Origin: Peptoniphilus_A sp022767005
Lineage (GTDB): Bacteria > Bacillota > Clostridia > Tissierellales > Peptoniphilaceae
Length of the DNA stretch: 64,000 nt
Direction of reading: 5' to 3'
Assembly: GCF_050315115.1 (NCBI RefSeq)
Contig: NZ_JBNPOJ010000004.1
Coordinates: 1-64,000, forward strand
Position 1 is the stretch's first letter. Each line of letters starts with the position of its first letter. Below, one piece after another: positions 51,365 to 61,350 of this stretch. The notes under the pieces were generated by a model. The model saw nothing but the letters and a program-made list of their open reading frames with translations. It was not told where the DNA came from and searched no databases. Position numbers and translations under genes: made by a program.

Positions 51365-53146
51365 TTATTTTTCTTCTTCTAATACCTTTATATGAACTTC
51401 TTCAAGTTGTTTTTCTGTAAGTGATGTTGGCGCACCAGTTAATAAGCAAGTAGCTGCTTGAGTTTTTGGAAAAGCTATTACGTCTCTTATGCTGTTAGCT
51501 TTTGTAAATAACATTACAAGTCTATCCAAACCATAAGCAAGTCCTCCATGTGGTGGTGCTCCATATTTAAAAGCTTCCAATAAGAATCCAAATTTTTCAT
51601 CTGCTTCTTCATCAGAAAGTCCTAAAGCTTCAAACATCTTCTTTTGAACTTCTGGATCATTTATTCTAATGCTCCCTCCTCCCATTTCATCACCGTTAAT
51701 TACAATATCATAGGCCTTAGCTCTTGCGTTTTCTTTGTCCGTGGTTAATTTATCAAGATCTTCGTCCATTGGACTAGTAAATGGATGGTGCATAGCAACA
51801 TATCTTTGTTCTTCTTCATCATATTCAAAAAGTGGAAATTCCGTTATCCATGTTAGTTTAAAATCATTTTCGTCTATAATATCCATATCTCTAGCAATTT
51901 TATTTCGAAGATTTCCAAGTCCGCTATAAACAACTGAATTTTTATCCGCTAAAATTAAAATTAAATCACCTTTTTTGGCATCAAAAGCCTTAATAATTTC
52001 ATTCATTTTATCTTCTGATAAAAATTTTGCAACTGGAGATTCAATTTCATCCTCAACTCTAATCCATGATAATCCCATTGCCTTAAAATCCTTAACAAAG
52101 GATTCTAGTTTTTTAACTTGCTTCTTTGAGTAAAACTCACTTCCACCGTCAACTTTTATGCCTCTAACGCTTTTTCCTCTTTCAGTGTTTCCTTCAAATA
52201 CTTTAAACCCACAGTCTTTAACTATATCAGAAATGTTATGAAGTTCCATTCCAAATCTTAAGTCTGGTTTATCAACGCCAAATCTATCCATAGCTTCAGA
52301 ATATTTCATTCTCTTAATTGGAAGTTCAATATCCTTATTTAAAATTTCTTTAAATAATCTTTGTAAAAATTTTTCGTTAATTTCCATTACGTCTTCTTCA
52401 GTTACAAAGCTAAGTTCCATATCAATTTGAGTAAATTCAGGTTGTCTATTTGCTCTTAAATCTTCATCTCTAAAACACTTTGTAATTTGAATATATCTAT
52501 CAAATCCTGCAACCATTAAAAGTTGTTTCATAAGTTGTGGAGATTGAGGAAGTGCATAAAATTTGCCTGGATTGACTCTACTTGGCACTAAATAGTCCCT
52601 TGCTCCTTCAGGCGTAGGTTTAGTTAACATTGGAGTTTCGATTTCAATAAATCCATTCTCATAAAAAAAGTCACGAGTTACCTTATAAATTTTTGATCGA
52701 ATCATTAGATTTTTTTGCATACTTGGTTTTCTTAAATCTAAAGTTCTATACTTTAATCTCATGTTTTCAGATACATTGTCGTTGTCCTTAACATAGATTG
52801 GCGGAACTTCAGACTCACTTAGAATTTTAAGTTCACTTGCAAGAACTTCAACTCTTCCTGTTTCAAGTTCTTCATTTATTGAAGATCTCATTCTAACTTT
52901 ACCCTTAATAGCAATTACAAACTCACCGCGAAGATGAGATGCCTTTTCTAAAAGATCATCACCAGATGTGTCATCAAATACTATTTGAGCAATTCCACTT
53001 CTATCTCTAAGGTCTACAAAAATAATTGAGCCAAGGGATCTTTGTTTTGCAACCCAACCCATTAATGTGACTTCATTTGAAATCATTTCTTCTGAAATCT
53101 CATTACAATAATTACTTCTTTTGAGATTTCCCATTTTTTCAGCCAT
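51365..53146 (-). CDS. aspS: Aspartyl-tRNA synthetase
   Basis: The 593-aa class II synthetase has an OB-fold anticodon domain (about 20-110), the flipping loop QSPQLMKQLLM, motif 2 FRDEDLRANRQPEFTQID, the bacterial GAD insertion (about 290-410), and motif 3 GLAYGLDRLVMLF. It charges tRNA-Asp; whether it also charges tRNA-Asn depends on whether the organism has GatCAB and lacks AsnRS, which the window cannot tell. No T-box leader was found upstream. Confidence 0.97.
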   Translation of the reverse strand: MAEKMGNLKRSNYCNEISEEMISNEVTLMGWVAKQRSLGSIIFVDLRDRSGIAQIVFDDTSGDDLLEKASHLRGEFVIAIKGKVRMRSSINEELETGRVEVLASELKILSESEVPPIYVKDNDNVSENMRLKYRTLDLRKPSMQKNLMIRSKIYKVTRDFFYENGFIEIETPMLTKPTPEGARDYLVPSRVNPGKFYALPQSPQLMKQLLMVAGFDRYIQITKCFRDEDLRANRQPEFTQIDMELSFVTEEDVMEINEKFLQRLFKEILNKDIELPIKRMKYSEAMDRFGVDKPDLRFGMELHNISDIVKDCGFKVFEGNTERGKSVRGIKVDGGSEFYSKKQVKKLESFVKDFKAMGLSWIRVEDEIESPVAKFLSEDKMNEIIKAFDAKKGDLILILADKNSVVYSGLGNLRNKIARDMDIIDENDFKLTWITEFPLFEYDEEEQRYVAMHHPFTSPMDEDLDKLTTDKENARAKAYDIVINGDEMGGGSIRINDPEVQKKMFEALGLSDEEADEKFGFLLEAFKYGAPPHGGLAYGLDRLVMLFTKANSIRDVIAFPKTQAATCLLTGAPTSLTEKQLEEVHIKVLEEEK

Positions 53147-53166
53147 ATTTCCTCCTAAAAATTAAA

Positions 53167-53190
53167 CTCCAAGCCTCAAATGGTTTGGAG
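53167..53190 (-). terminator. Terminator of the Mur ligase operon
   Basis: CTCCAAGCC (53167-53175) pairs with GGTTTGGAG (53182-53190), one G-T pair; on the minus strand it is followed by TTTAATTTTT. It ends the recJ-to-Mur ligase run before aspS. Confidence 0.75.
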
Positions 53191-53291
53191 CTTATTCGTT
53201 AACACTATAAAACGATTAGCGATCTATTTAATTAAATGTTTCTCATAATTTTCTAATTTAATTATAAAACAAGGTCTTTGAAAATTCAACT

Positions 53292-54827
53292 TTAACAGAT
53301 TCTGTTATCTATTCTATTAGAAAATCCCTCAATATCTCTAACTTTATTATCATATAATAGTTTTTCTTTTACAAACCTTGCCCCCTTATCCATTCCTTGA
53401 CAGCCTGCAAGTAAAAGTACATCCCCACTTTTTAATAAATCTATTGAATTATTTATACCTTCTTCTAGAGTTTCATAAATTTTACAATTAATATTATTTT
53501 CTTTTAAAATTGACTTAAAAATATTTAATTCGTCTTCTGTAACTTTATCTTTTTTCTTTACAGTATCTCTAGATAAAGTTGCAGATAAATTTCTTGGCTT
53601 TAAAATTTTAATCCACTTAACTAATCTTTCTGTAATTTCTCTATTAACTTCTACTCCTCTATTTCCCCTTATTGCATATAATATGTTTAAATCATTGTAT
53701 TTCATCACTTTAAGGGTTTCCATAGTAGCGTCAATGTTTTTTTCATTTGCAAAATGATCGTCTAAAATCTTAAAATCTTCATCGAAAATTAACTCAAATC
53801 TTCTTTCTACGCCTTTAAAATTTTTAAGAGCCTCTTTAATTACATTACTATCAATTTTTAGACATAATGCTACAATAATAGCAACTACAGAGTTCATTAC
53901 TGAAGAATAACCAACAGAACCGAGTTCAATAGAAATACTAGATTTTTTTATTGTAAAACCTTTTAATTCTACATCTCTATTAATATTAAAAGTATATTTT
54001 CCCTTTCCTGTAGATAAATCTAAATCAGAAATTCCAAAATCAGAATTTTCATTTTCCAAAGAAAATGATAGTACTTTTGCTTTCGTTTTATCTTTTAAAG
54101 AATAGATCATTTCATCATCTGCATTTAAAATTGCAATAGCATCCTTCTTTGCATATCTAATGAGTCTTGATTTATAATGAAAATATTTTTCAAAACTTCC
54201 ATGTTGATCTATGTGTTCTCTTCCAAGATTGTTAAAAGTAACAATATCAAAATCAATATTTTTATCTCTAAAAAGTTCTTGTGCTGACGATGAAACTTCC
54301 ATTGTAACATCTGTAATGTTTTTATCTAGCATATCTCTTAAATAAGATTGAAGAATTAGGGATTCTGGTGTAGTAAGAACTGAAGGAATTTTTACATCTG
54401 CATATCTTGTTAAAACTGTTCCTATAATTGCAGTCTTTCTTTTGTCTTCTTTTAAGATAGAATCAACCATAAAAGCCGTAGTTGTCTTGCCGTTTGTTGC
54501 TGTAATTCCAATCACTTTAATTTTCTTTGATGGATTTTCATAAAAATTTGTTGCCATGTCTGCCAATGCAATTCTAGAATTTTGGACCTTTATTTGATTT
54601 ATATCAACATCAACAAAGTCTTCCACTACAGCAATTTCTGCACCTAGCTCCTTTGCTTTTTTAATAAATTTGTGTCCATCTGTTATATATCCCTTTATTG
54701 CAACAAAAATAGCACCTTCTACTACATCATCCGTATGAAAGGCTATTCTCTTTACTTCTTTATTTTCATCTATTTTAAAATTTGCATCAACAATATTTAT
54801 ATTTTTAAAAATTTTGCTTAATTTCAA
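53292..54827 (-). CDS. Divergent MurE-like Mur ligase
   Basis: The 511-aa protein has the Mur ligase core: N-terminal UDP-binding-like domain, GITATNGKTTTAF (P-loop), TTPESLILQSYL, a modified EVSSSAQELFR where MurE has EVSSHAL, YFHYKSRLI with the probable carbamylated lysine, and a C-terminal domain. The usual MurE motifs DYAHTPD and DNPR/DNPA are replaced by LDDHFANEKN and SATLSRDTVKKK, so the added amino acid cannot be predicted. It may be the true MurE of this lineage or a paralogue with another substrate. It starts 3 bp after the hemZ stop region and is the last gene of its operon. Confidence 0.72.
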   Translation of the reverse strand: MKLSKIFKNINIVDANFKIDENKEVKRIAFHTDDVVEGAIFVAIKGYITDGHKFIKKAKELGAEIAVVEDFVDVDINQIKVQNSRIALADMATNFYENPSKKIKVIGITATNGKTTTAFMVDSILKEDKRKTAIIGTVLTRYADVKIPSVLTTPESLILQSYLRDMLDKNITDVTMEVSSSAQELFRDKNIDFDIVTFNNLGREHIDQHGSFEKYFHYKSRLIRYAKKDAIAILNADDEMIYSLKDKTKAKVLSFSLENENSDFGISDLDLSTGKGKYTFNINRDVELKGFTIKKSSISIELGSVGYSSVMNSVVAIIVALCLKIDSNVIKEALKNFKGVERRFELIFDEDFKILDDHFANEKNIDATMETLKVMKYNDLNILYAIRGNRGVEVNREITERLVKWIKILKPRNLSATLSRDTVKKKDKVTEDELNIFKSILKENNINCKIYETLEEGINNSIDLLKSGDVLLLAGCQGMDKGARFVKEKLLYDNKVRDIEGFSNRIDNRIC

Positions 54828-54830
54828 AAT

Positions 54831-56159
54831 TTATCTCCTTGTTAAATATTCTTCAAGATTTTTAGAATTTAGATTTCTGTTAAATTTTCCCTTTGAATCT
54901 AAAATTTTTGTGCTGGCTCCAAGTCCAAAACCGATTATATTTTCAAGCTCCTCCATCATTACAATATTGTAAATTGAGGAATAACCTTTTTTTGCATATC
55001 CAACATTTTCTGAACTGATAACGGATTTTTTCTGCCTATATAGATAATAAGGCTCATAACCTGAATTTAACATAAGAGTTTTAGATTTTTTCAAGAGATC
55101 GCTGTAATCTTCTCTATTAATATAACTATTTTCAAAAAGTTTTGAACCGTTTTTTAGTGCCAAAGTGTGCAGTGTAATATTTTCTGGAGAAAATTCTATT
55201 GCTTTTTTTATAGAATTTAATATACTTTCTTTACTTTCACCAGGTAATCCCATAATTAAATCCATATTTATAACATCAAAACCAATTTTCTTAGCATTAT
55301 CAAACCAATACCTAATATTTTCATTTGAAGTTCTATTCAATTTACTTATTACACTTTCGTTAAAAGTTTGTGGATTTAAAGAAATTCGATTAACTCCATT
55401 ATTCTTTAACATTTCTAAAATTTCAACGTTAAGGCTGTCAATTCTTCCACACTCAACTGTAAATTCCTTTGTATTTTTAAATTTTTTTAAAATAGCATCA
55501 ATAATTTTCTCTAGATTATTAAGTCCAATTGACGTTGGGGTCCCTCCTCCAATATAAATTGAATTTGGATAATTTAAAAAATTTAATTCGTAGTTTTTTA
55601 TATCTTCAATTAAGTTTTTTGTGTATAAATTTATCTTTTCCTTGTTCTCAATAGTTGTGTCAAAGGAACAATAAAGACATCTGCTTGGACAAAAAGGTAT
55701 GTGAACATAGACATTATAATTTTTTATACTTGAATTATTTCTGATTTTTTCTTGATTCTTATACACTCTATATAAAAAATTTGTATCTTCTATACTTATT
55801 CTATATTTATCAAATAAAATTTTTTTTGAATTTTCATATGAATTACTTTCAAATACTTTTGAAATAAGCTTTAATGGTCTTACACCAGTTAAAATTCCAA
55901 AGCTACTATCAAAATCTTTATAATTTGAGAATAAATCAAATAAAAATCTCTTTATAATAAAGTGTGGATTTTCCTTCTTTATTATTAATTCTTCACTTTT
56001 TTTAATTCCACTTCCAAGAATTTCAATATTAATAATCTTGCCTTCGACTTTTATTTTTAAATCAATATCTAGTTCTTTATAATCCTTTGGAAGTTTCATC
56101 CTAAAAAATTCAAAAATCGACTTTTTTAGACCTTCGTTTTCATTTTCAATTGTAATCAT
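54831..56159 (-). CDS. hemZ: HemZ-like radical SAM coproporphyrinogen dehydrogenase
   Basis: The 442-aa protein has an N-terminal extension of about 145 residues and a radical SAM core with CPSRCLYCSF (CxxxCxxC) after YVHIPF, IGGGTPTS and the HemN-like VNRISLNPQTFN. The extension and missing HemN lid are typical of HemZ, annotated as anaerobic coproporphyrinogen III dehydrogenase; the real substrate of HemZ-like proteins in heme-free anaerobes is uncertain. ATG overlaps the MBL gene stop by 4 bp. Confidence 0.85.
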   Translation of the reverse strand: MITIENENEGLKKSIFEFFRMKLPKDYKELDIDLKIKVEGKIINIEILGSGIKKSEELIIKKENPHFIIKRFLFDLFSNYKDFDSSFGILTGVRPLKLISKVFESNSYENSKKILFDKYRISIEDTNFLYRVYKNQEKIRNNSSIKNYNVYVHIPFCPSRCLYCSFDTTIENKEKINLYTKNLIEDIKNYELNFLNYPNSIYIGGGTPTSIGLNNLEKIIDAILKKFKNTKEFTVECGRIDSLNVEILEMLKNNGVNRISLNPQTFNESVISKLNRTSNENIRYWFDNAKKIGFDVINMDLIMGLPGESKESILNSIKKAIEFSPENITLHTLALKNGSKLFENSYINREDYSDLLKKSKTLMLNSGYEPYYLYRQKKSVISSENVGYAKKGYSSIYNIVMMEELENIIGFGLGASTKILDSKGKFNRNLNSKNLEEYLTRR

Positions 56160-56782
56160 AAACTTCTCAAATAATGATTGGATGCTTTTTCATAACCCAT
56201 TTGTGATTCTGGACCATGACCTGATAATACATAAATTTCATCATCAAGTTCCCTTAGTTTTTTTAAAGATTCAATCATAAGTGAATTGTCAGATTCAGGA
56301 AAATCTGTCCTTCCAATGGATCCGTTAAACAACGTATCCCCTGCAAACAAATAATTTTTAAAAAGATAGCATACTGAACCAATTGTATGTCCAGGAGTTG
56401 CAATAACTTTTATTGTATCATCAGAAAAAGGAATTTCGTCCCCATCTTCTACAAATACATCTACATCTGAAGCTTCAATTTGAAGTCCAAAGGCTGATTC
56501 TCGCACTTCTCTTGGATTTTCTAAAAAGTTTTTGTCATTTTTATTTAAATATACTGGTGCATTAAATTTTTTCACCAATTGAGCCACTGCCCCTACATGG
56601 TCAAAGTGACCATGAGTAAGCAATATATATTTTATTTTCAAATCATTTTTTTCAATTGCCTCAATGATATTTTCGCTTGATCCGCCAGGATCAACTACAA
56701 ATGCGCTTTTATTTTCGTCAAAAAGAATAAAACAATTTTCCTGCAATTCTCCGACAACTAATTTAATAATTTTATATTCCAT
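56156..56782 (-). CDS. MBL-fold metallo-hydrolase (glyoxalase II-like)
   Basis: The 208-aa protein has the metallo-beta-lactamase motifs THGHFDHVGAV (about 56-66), GHTIGSVCYLF, the FAGDTLFNGSIGRTD loop and a final GHGPES. It fits the YcbL/glyoxalase II-like group of small hydrolases. Substrate unknown; a thioester hydrolase or tRNA-related role is possible. It lies 7 bp after dtd. Confidence 0.88.
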   Translation of the reverse strand: MEYKIIKLVVGELQENCFILFDENKSAFVVDPGGSSENIIEAIEKNDLKIKYILLTHGHFDHVGAVAQLVKKFNAPVYLNKNDKNFLENPREVRESAFGLQIEASDVDVFVEDGDEIPFSDDTIKVIATPGHTIGSVCYLFKNYLFAGDTLFNGSIGRTDFPESDNSLMIESLKKLRELDDEIYVLSGHGPESQMGYEKASNHYLRSL

Positions 56783-56789
56783 AATTCAC

Positions 56790-57239
56790 CTAAAATTCCT
56801 TACTAGAATCCAATAAAATTGTAACAGGACCATCGTTAATGAGTTCTACGTCCATATTTGCACCATATTCTCCATGAGAAACTTTTACATTCATCTTTTT
56901 AAGTTCATCAATAAACTTTTTGTACAAAACAATTCCATCATCAAATTTAGCAGAACGAACATAACTAGGTCTGTTCCCCTTTCTAACATCTCCATATAAA
57001 GTAAATTGACTAACTACAAGAATTTCTAATCCATAGTCAAGTAAAGATTTATTCATCACACCATCTTCATCGTCAAAAACTCTAAGCTTAATCACCTTTT
57101 TTAAAATATAGTCTAGATCTTTTTCGTCATCATTGACTTCTATTCCAAGGAGTACCATTAGCCCCTTGTCTATTTTTGAAACAATTTCTCCATCAACAGA
57201 TACGCTAGAACTCTTTACTCTTTGAACTACTGCTCGCAT
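56790..57239 (-). CDS. dtd: D-aminoacyl-tRNA deacylase
   Basis: The 149-aa protein has MRAVVQRVKSSSVSVDGE, SQFTLYGD and the C-terminal GPVTILLDS motifs unique to Dtd, with the cross-subunit Gly-cisPro turn. It removes D-amino acids (and glycine) mischarged on tRNA. Located between rel and the MBL gene in the conserved recJ-rel-dtd order. Confidence 0.97.
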   Translation of the reverse strand: MRAVVQRVKSSSVSVDGEIVSKIDKGLMVLLGIEVNDDEKDLDYILKKVIKLRVFDDEDGVMNKSLLDYGLEILVVSQFTLYGDVRKGNRPSYVRSAKFDDGIVLYKKFIDELKKMNVKVSHGEYGANMDVELINDGPVTILLDSSKEF

Positions 57240-57243
57240 TTAA

Positions 57244-59388
57244 TCACGCCTTTACTCTATATACCTCGAGAACATTATTTATTCTCTTTAATTTTTCCAT
57301 CAATCTTTCAAGTTCTTCACTATCAGTAATCTCAACTGTTATGTCAATTACAGCATCTCCACTTTTTACAACTTTAGCATTTAAATAAGAAATGCTTAAT
57401 TTTGAATCATTTACTCTATTAGCAATATCTCCAATTACATTTGGTTTGTCAAAGGCTCTTATCTCAATAGATGCACTGTAACTTGTGGCATTACTACTTT
57501 GCCATTTAACTTCAACAAGTCTTGATGGATCAATATTGTTTTGCATATTTTTGCAGTCTTTCCTATGGACAGATATGCCTCTTCCAATAGTGATATATCC
57601 TATTATGTCATCTCCGGGAACTGGTGTACAACATTTTGCAATTCTTACATTAACACCGTCGACGCCCTTAACTTCGATTCCCTGGCTATTGTACCTCTTC
57701 TTTAGTTGAACAATTTGTTCAACATCTTTTGCATCTTTTTTATAAAATTTATTATAAATATCAATAAGTTTAGCAGTTACTTGTGCTGTTGTAATAGTAC
57801 CAAACCCAACTGCTGCATACATTTCATCAAGACTTAACATATTTAGCTTATCTCTAACTTGATCTAGCCAGTCATCACGCAAAATCTTGTGAACCTCATA
57901 ACCCTGTTTCTTTACTTCTCTTTCAATAGCCTCTCTTCCTCTTTCAATGTTCTTTTCTTTGTCCTTAGCTTTAAAATATTGAGAGATTTTTTTGCGTGCT
58001 TGTGGACTTTTTACAATTTTTAGCCAATCAAGAGAAGGACTTGTGTTAGGATTTGTAATTACTTCGACTATGTTGCCACTTTGAAGCGTATAATTTAATG
58101 GCACAATTCTTCCATTTACCTTTGCCCCAACACAAGTATTACCTACTTGAGAGTGAATTCTATATGCAAAATCGATAGGAGTAGAACCTTCTGGTAAATT
58201 TATTACATCTCCTCTTGGAGTAAATACGAAAACTTCATCGGCAAAAAAGTCGATCTTTAAAGTGTCCATAAAATCTCCAGGGTCATTTAAATCTTTTTGC
58301 CACTCTAAAAGTTGTCTTAACCAAGTTAAATTTTCGTCGAAAGCAGTTTCTTTTGAAACACCGGCCTTATACTTCCAGTGAGCAGCAATACCATATTCGG
58401 CAGTCTGATGCATTTCATAAGTTCTAATTTGAACTTCAAAAGTTTCTCCACTATTGTCAATTACAGTTGTGTGAAGAGATTGGTATTTGTTAGGTTTGGG
58501 CATTGCAATATAATCTTTAAATCTTCCTGGAATCGGTTTAAAAAGTGTATGAACTACTCCAAGTGCACCGTAACAATCTTTTACTGAATTAGTTAAGATT
58601 CTAACTGCAGATAAATCATAAATTTCATCAAAAACCTTTCCTTTTTTCTTCATTTTTTTATAAATAGAATAAAAATTCTTAGGTCTTCCATTAATTTCAC
58701 ATTTAATTCCAACTTTTGCCAAATTTTCTTTTAAAATAGAAATAATATGATTTATAAGATCTTCTCTTTCATTTCTTCTTTTATTTACCATTTCAACAAG
58801 TTCATAATAGCCTTGCTCGTCCAGATATCTCAAAGATAAATCTTCAAGTTCCCACTTAATTCTACTCATACCAAGTCTATCGGCAATAGGTGCATAAATC
58901 TCAACAGTTTCTTTTGCCTTTTCAATCTTTTTGGCATCAGTCATATATTCAAGAGTCCTCATGTTATGAAGTCTATCTGCAAGCTTAACTATTATTACTC
59001 TAATGTCCTGCGCCATAGCAAGAACCATTTTTCTAATATTTTCGGCTTGCTTTTCTTCCTTGTTTTTATAATTTAATTTTTTTAACTTTGTAACACCGTC
59101 AACTAAATCTGCAACTTCTTGACCAAATTCATTTTTAACATCTTCTAGAGTAACATCAGTATCCTCTACAACATCATGGAGGAGTCCTGCTACAATAGTT
59201 GATGTATCCATATTCATATCAGCAAGTATCAAACTTACATTAAGTGGATGAATAATATAGTCTTCTCCAGAATTTCTTTTTTGACCTCTATGATGCTCTT
59301 CAGCCATTTTATAAGCCTTAACTATCATATCAAAATCGGCGTTTTCATTATAAGATTTTACTTTTTGAATTAATTTATCAATTAACAT
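57244..59388 (-). CDS. rel: Bifunctional (p)ppGpp synthetase/hydrolase
   Basis: The ATG at 59388 (MLIDKLIQK) follows AGGTG; a GTG three codons up overlaps the recJ end and is less likely. The 714-aa protein has an HD hydrolase domain (LLHDVVEDT), a synthetase domain with the basic RFKD motif of bifunctional enzymes and YQSLHTTV, then TGS (VFTPRGD, GSTPIDFAYRIHS), a zinc-finger-like CCTPVPGD and a C-terminal ACT domain. It sets ppGpp during starvation. Lies in a run with recJ (overlap 11 bp) and dtd. Confidence 0.96.
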   Translation of the reverse strand: MLIDKLIQKVKSYNENADFDMIVKAYKMAEEHHRGQKRNSGEDYIIHPLNVSLILADMNMDTSTIVAGLLHDVVEDTDVTLEDVKNEFGQEVADLVDGVTKLKKLNYKNKEEKQAENIRKMVLAMAQDIRVIIVKLADRLHNMRTLEYMTDAKKIEKAKETVEIYAPIADRLGMSRIKWELEDLSLRYLDEQGYYELVEMVNKRRNEREDLINHIISILKENLAKVGIKCEINGRPKNFYSIYKKMKKKGKVFDEIYDLSAVRILTNSVKDCYGALGVVHTLFKPIPGRFKDYIAMPKPNKYQSLHTTVIDNSGETFEVQIRTYEMHQTAEYGIAAHWKYKAGVSKETAFDENLTWLRQLLEWQKDLNDPGDFMDTLKIDFFADEVFVFTPRGDVINLPEGSTPIDFAYRIHSQVGNTCVGAKVNGRIVPLNYTLQSGNIVEVITNPNTSPSLDWLKIVKSPQARKKISQYFKAKDKEKNIERGREAIEREVKKQGYEVHKILRDDWLDQVRDKLNMLSLDEMYAAVGFGTITTAQVTAKLIDIYNKFYKKDAKDVEQIVQLKKRYNSQGIEVKGVDGVNVRIAKCCTPVPGDDIIGYITIGRGISVHRKDCKNMQNNIDPSRLVEVKWQSSNATSYSASIEIRAFDKPNVIGDIANRVNDSKLSISYLNAKVVKSGDAVIDITVEITDSEELERLMEKLKRINNVLEVYRVKA

Positions 59389-61162
59389 TATTTTCACCTG
59401 TAATTCTATAGTTATTTATTTTTAATTGAATTGATACATTTCCATTAAATTTATTCAAATCTAAATTAAAAACTATATCTATAAAAATATTTGATGGTCT
59501 ACCTTGAAGTAGCGCCATTACTTCTTCCCTTCCGTAAAATTTTGCAAGATTATTTAAAAATATTTTATAATCTTCAAATAAAGTTGCCGTATAATTTATA
59601 TTATCTTGAAAAAGTTTCATCTTTAAAAAGTTTTTATTTTTCCCTAATATATTAAGATTGCTAATTTTTAAGTTCTTAGCACCAAATTTTGGAGCAGAGT
59701 TTCCATTTCCAAAGGGCGCAAGTCTTTCAATTTCTTTGACTAAATTCATGCTAATATATTTTAATTCCAAATTTCCGTCTATATAAACTTTTCTAATTAA
59801 ATCTTCTTTAGTTAGGGTTTCCTTTTCATCTACATCTTTAATAAATTCATCTAAGTTTTTAAGAGGAAGTGACATGCCGCAAGCCATTTTATGTCCGCCA
59901 AAAGTAACTAAAAATCCTTTAGATTTTGAAAATTCTTGGAACATATTGTATTCTTCAATACTTCTTCCAGATCCTTTTATTAGGTCTTTGGAATTGCTTA
60001 GTACAACTGTGGGTCTATAGTATTTTTCTTTTATCTTTCCTGCAACAATTCCTAGAATAGATTCATTAAGTCCCTCTTCGTATAATATAAGAACCTTGTG
60101 TTTATCTAAAAGATTTTCTCTCACTATTTTTTCATCAATTACAACAAAGGCTTCAGTTGTAAGCTTTTGTCTTTCATAATTAAGTTCACGTAGCTTTCTT
60201 GCCTTTTCAAGAGCCAAATCATAGTCACTTTCAAGTAATAATTCTAAAGCATCTTTTGCTGAATCAAGTCTTCCACTAGAATTTATAGTTGGACCTATTA
60301 TAAATCCTAGATGATATACATCTATATCCTTTTTATTTATATTAGAAACCTCTATTAGTGCGTTAAGACCAATGTGTTTAGTATTTCTCAAACATTTCAA
60401 ACCCTCTGATACAATTATTCTATTTTCATTTTTAAGTGGCATTACATCGCAAACTGTTGCTATGGCAGCGAAAGGCAAAAAACTTTCGTAAAATTCATCT
60501 TTGTCCACGCCTTTAATTAAAAATAAATATTCAATTAATTTAAAAGCAACTACTGCTCCACAAATTTCAGCAAAGGGATAATTGCAAGAATTTTGTTTTG
60601 GATTAATAACTGCATTAGCTTCTGGAATTAATTCTATATCTTTATCATTTTCAAATTTTTTTGGGACTTCGTGATGATCAGTTATAATAATATCAATTCC
60701 CTTAGATTTTGCATAAAAAACTGCATCTCTTGCAGCAATTCCATTGTCACAAGTAATGATAAGATTTACGCCATCATTAAAGGCTCTGTCAATTAAATTG
60801 TTATTAATTCCATAACCGTCCTCGACTCTATGAGGAATGTCATAAGACACATCAGCACCAATTCTATTAAGCCCTGAATACAAAATATAAGTTGAAGTAA
60901 CGCCGTCTACATCGTAGTCACCAATAATTCTAACTTTGTTTTTCTTGGCAACATGACTTAAAATTAAATTGGATGCTTTAACCATATCCTTTAAAAGTAT
61001 AGGTGAATATAAATTTGAAAGCAGGGGTTCCAAAAAACTTTGTATTTCTTCTTCAGTATTAATCTCTCTATTAATTAAAATTTTATATATAACATTATTG
61101 ATGCCCAGTTTTTTATATTCGATTCCTGGATCCTTTTTATTTTTAATAAACCATCTTTCCAT
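59378..61162 (-). CDS. recJ: Single-stranded-DNA-specific exonuclease RecJ
   Basis: The 594-aa protein has the DHH phosphoesterase motifs IIGDYDVDGVTS, ITCDNGIAA, IITDHHE and INSSGRL, followed by the DHHA1 domain with FGGHKMACGMSLP and an OB-like domain. It degrades 5' single-stranded ends in repair and recombination. Start at 61162 is the first ATG. The region upstream to 61340 shows no gene. Confidence 0.96.
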   Translation of the reverse strand: MERWFIKNKKDPGIEYKKLGINNVIYKILINREINTEEEIQSFLEPLLSNLYSPILLKDMVKASNLILSHVAKKNKVRIIGDYDVDGVTSTYILYSGLNRIGADVSYDIPHRVEDGYGINNNLIDRAFNDGVNLIITCDNGIAARDAVFYAKSKGIDIIITDHHEVPKKFENDKDIELIPEANAVINPKQNSCNYPFAEICGAVVAFKLIEYLFLIKGVDKDEFYESFLPFAAIATVCDVMPLKNENRIIVSEGLKCLRNTKHIGLNALIEVSNINKKDIDVYHLGFIIGPTINSSGRLDSAKDALELLLESDYDLALEKARKLRELNYERQKLTTEAFVVIDEKIVRENLLDKHKVLILYEEGLNESILGIVAGKIKEKYYRPTVVLSNSKDLIKGSGRSIEEYNMFQEFSKSKGFLVTFGGHKMACGMSLPLKNLDEFIKDVDEKETLTKEDLIRKVYIDGNLELKYISMNLVKEIERLAPFGNGNSAPKFGAKNLKISNLNILGKNKNFLKMKLFQDNINYTATLFEDYKIFLNNLAKFYGREEVMALLQGRPSNIFIDIVFNLDLNKFNGNVSIQLKINNYRITGENNVN

Positions 61163-61324
61163 TTAATCACCACTTCATATAAATTTAATTATATCAAAAA
61201 TTATCATTTAGGTAAAACTATTTGAATCATCTATATTAGATTATGCTTATTACTATAAATTTATGTGTTATAAGTTGATATATATTAAAACTCAGAACTA
61301 TCTTAGTTTTATGAAAATAAAAAA

Positions 61325-61340
61325 GAACCCCGAAGGGTTC
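61325..61340 (-). terminator. Terminator of the SCIFF maturase gene
   Basis: GAACCC-CGAA-GGGTTC, a tetraloop hairpin followed on the minus strand by TTTTTTATTTT. It closes the tgt-yajC-scfA-scfB run and separates it from recJ. Confidence 0.9.
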
Positions 61341-61350
61341 GCAAATTAAA

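Noticed and set aside
53147..53291. Possible T-box or other leader upstream of aspS
   Set aside because: No T-box core (TGGNACCGCG) or specifier-like stems were found; the hairpin present fits a terminator of the upstream operon.
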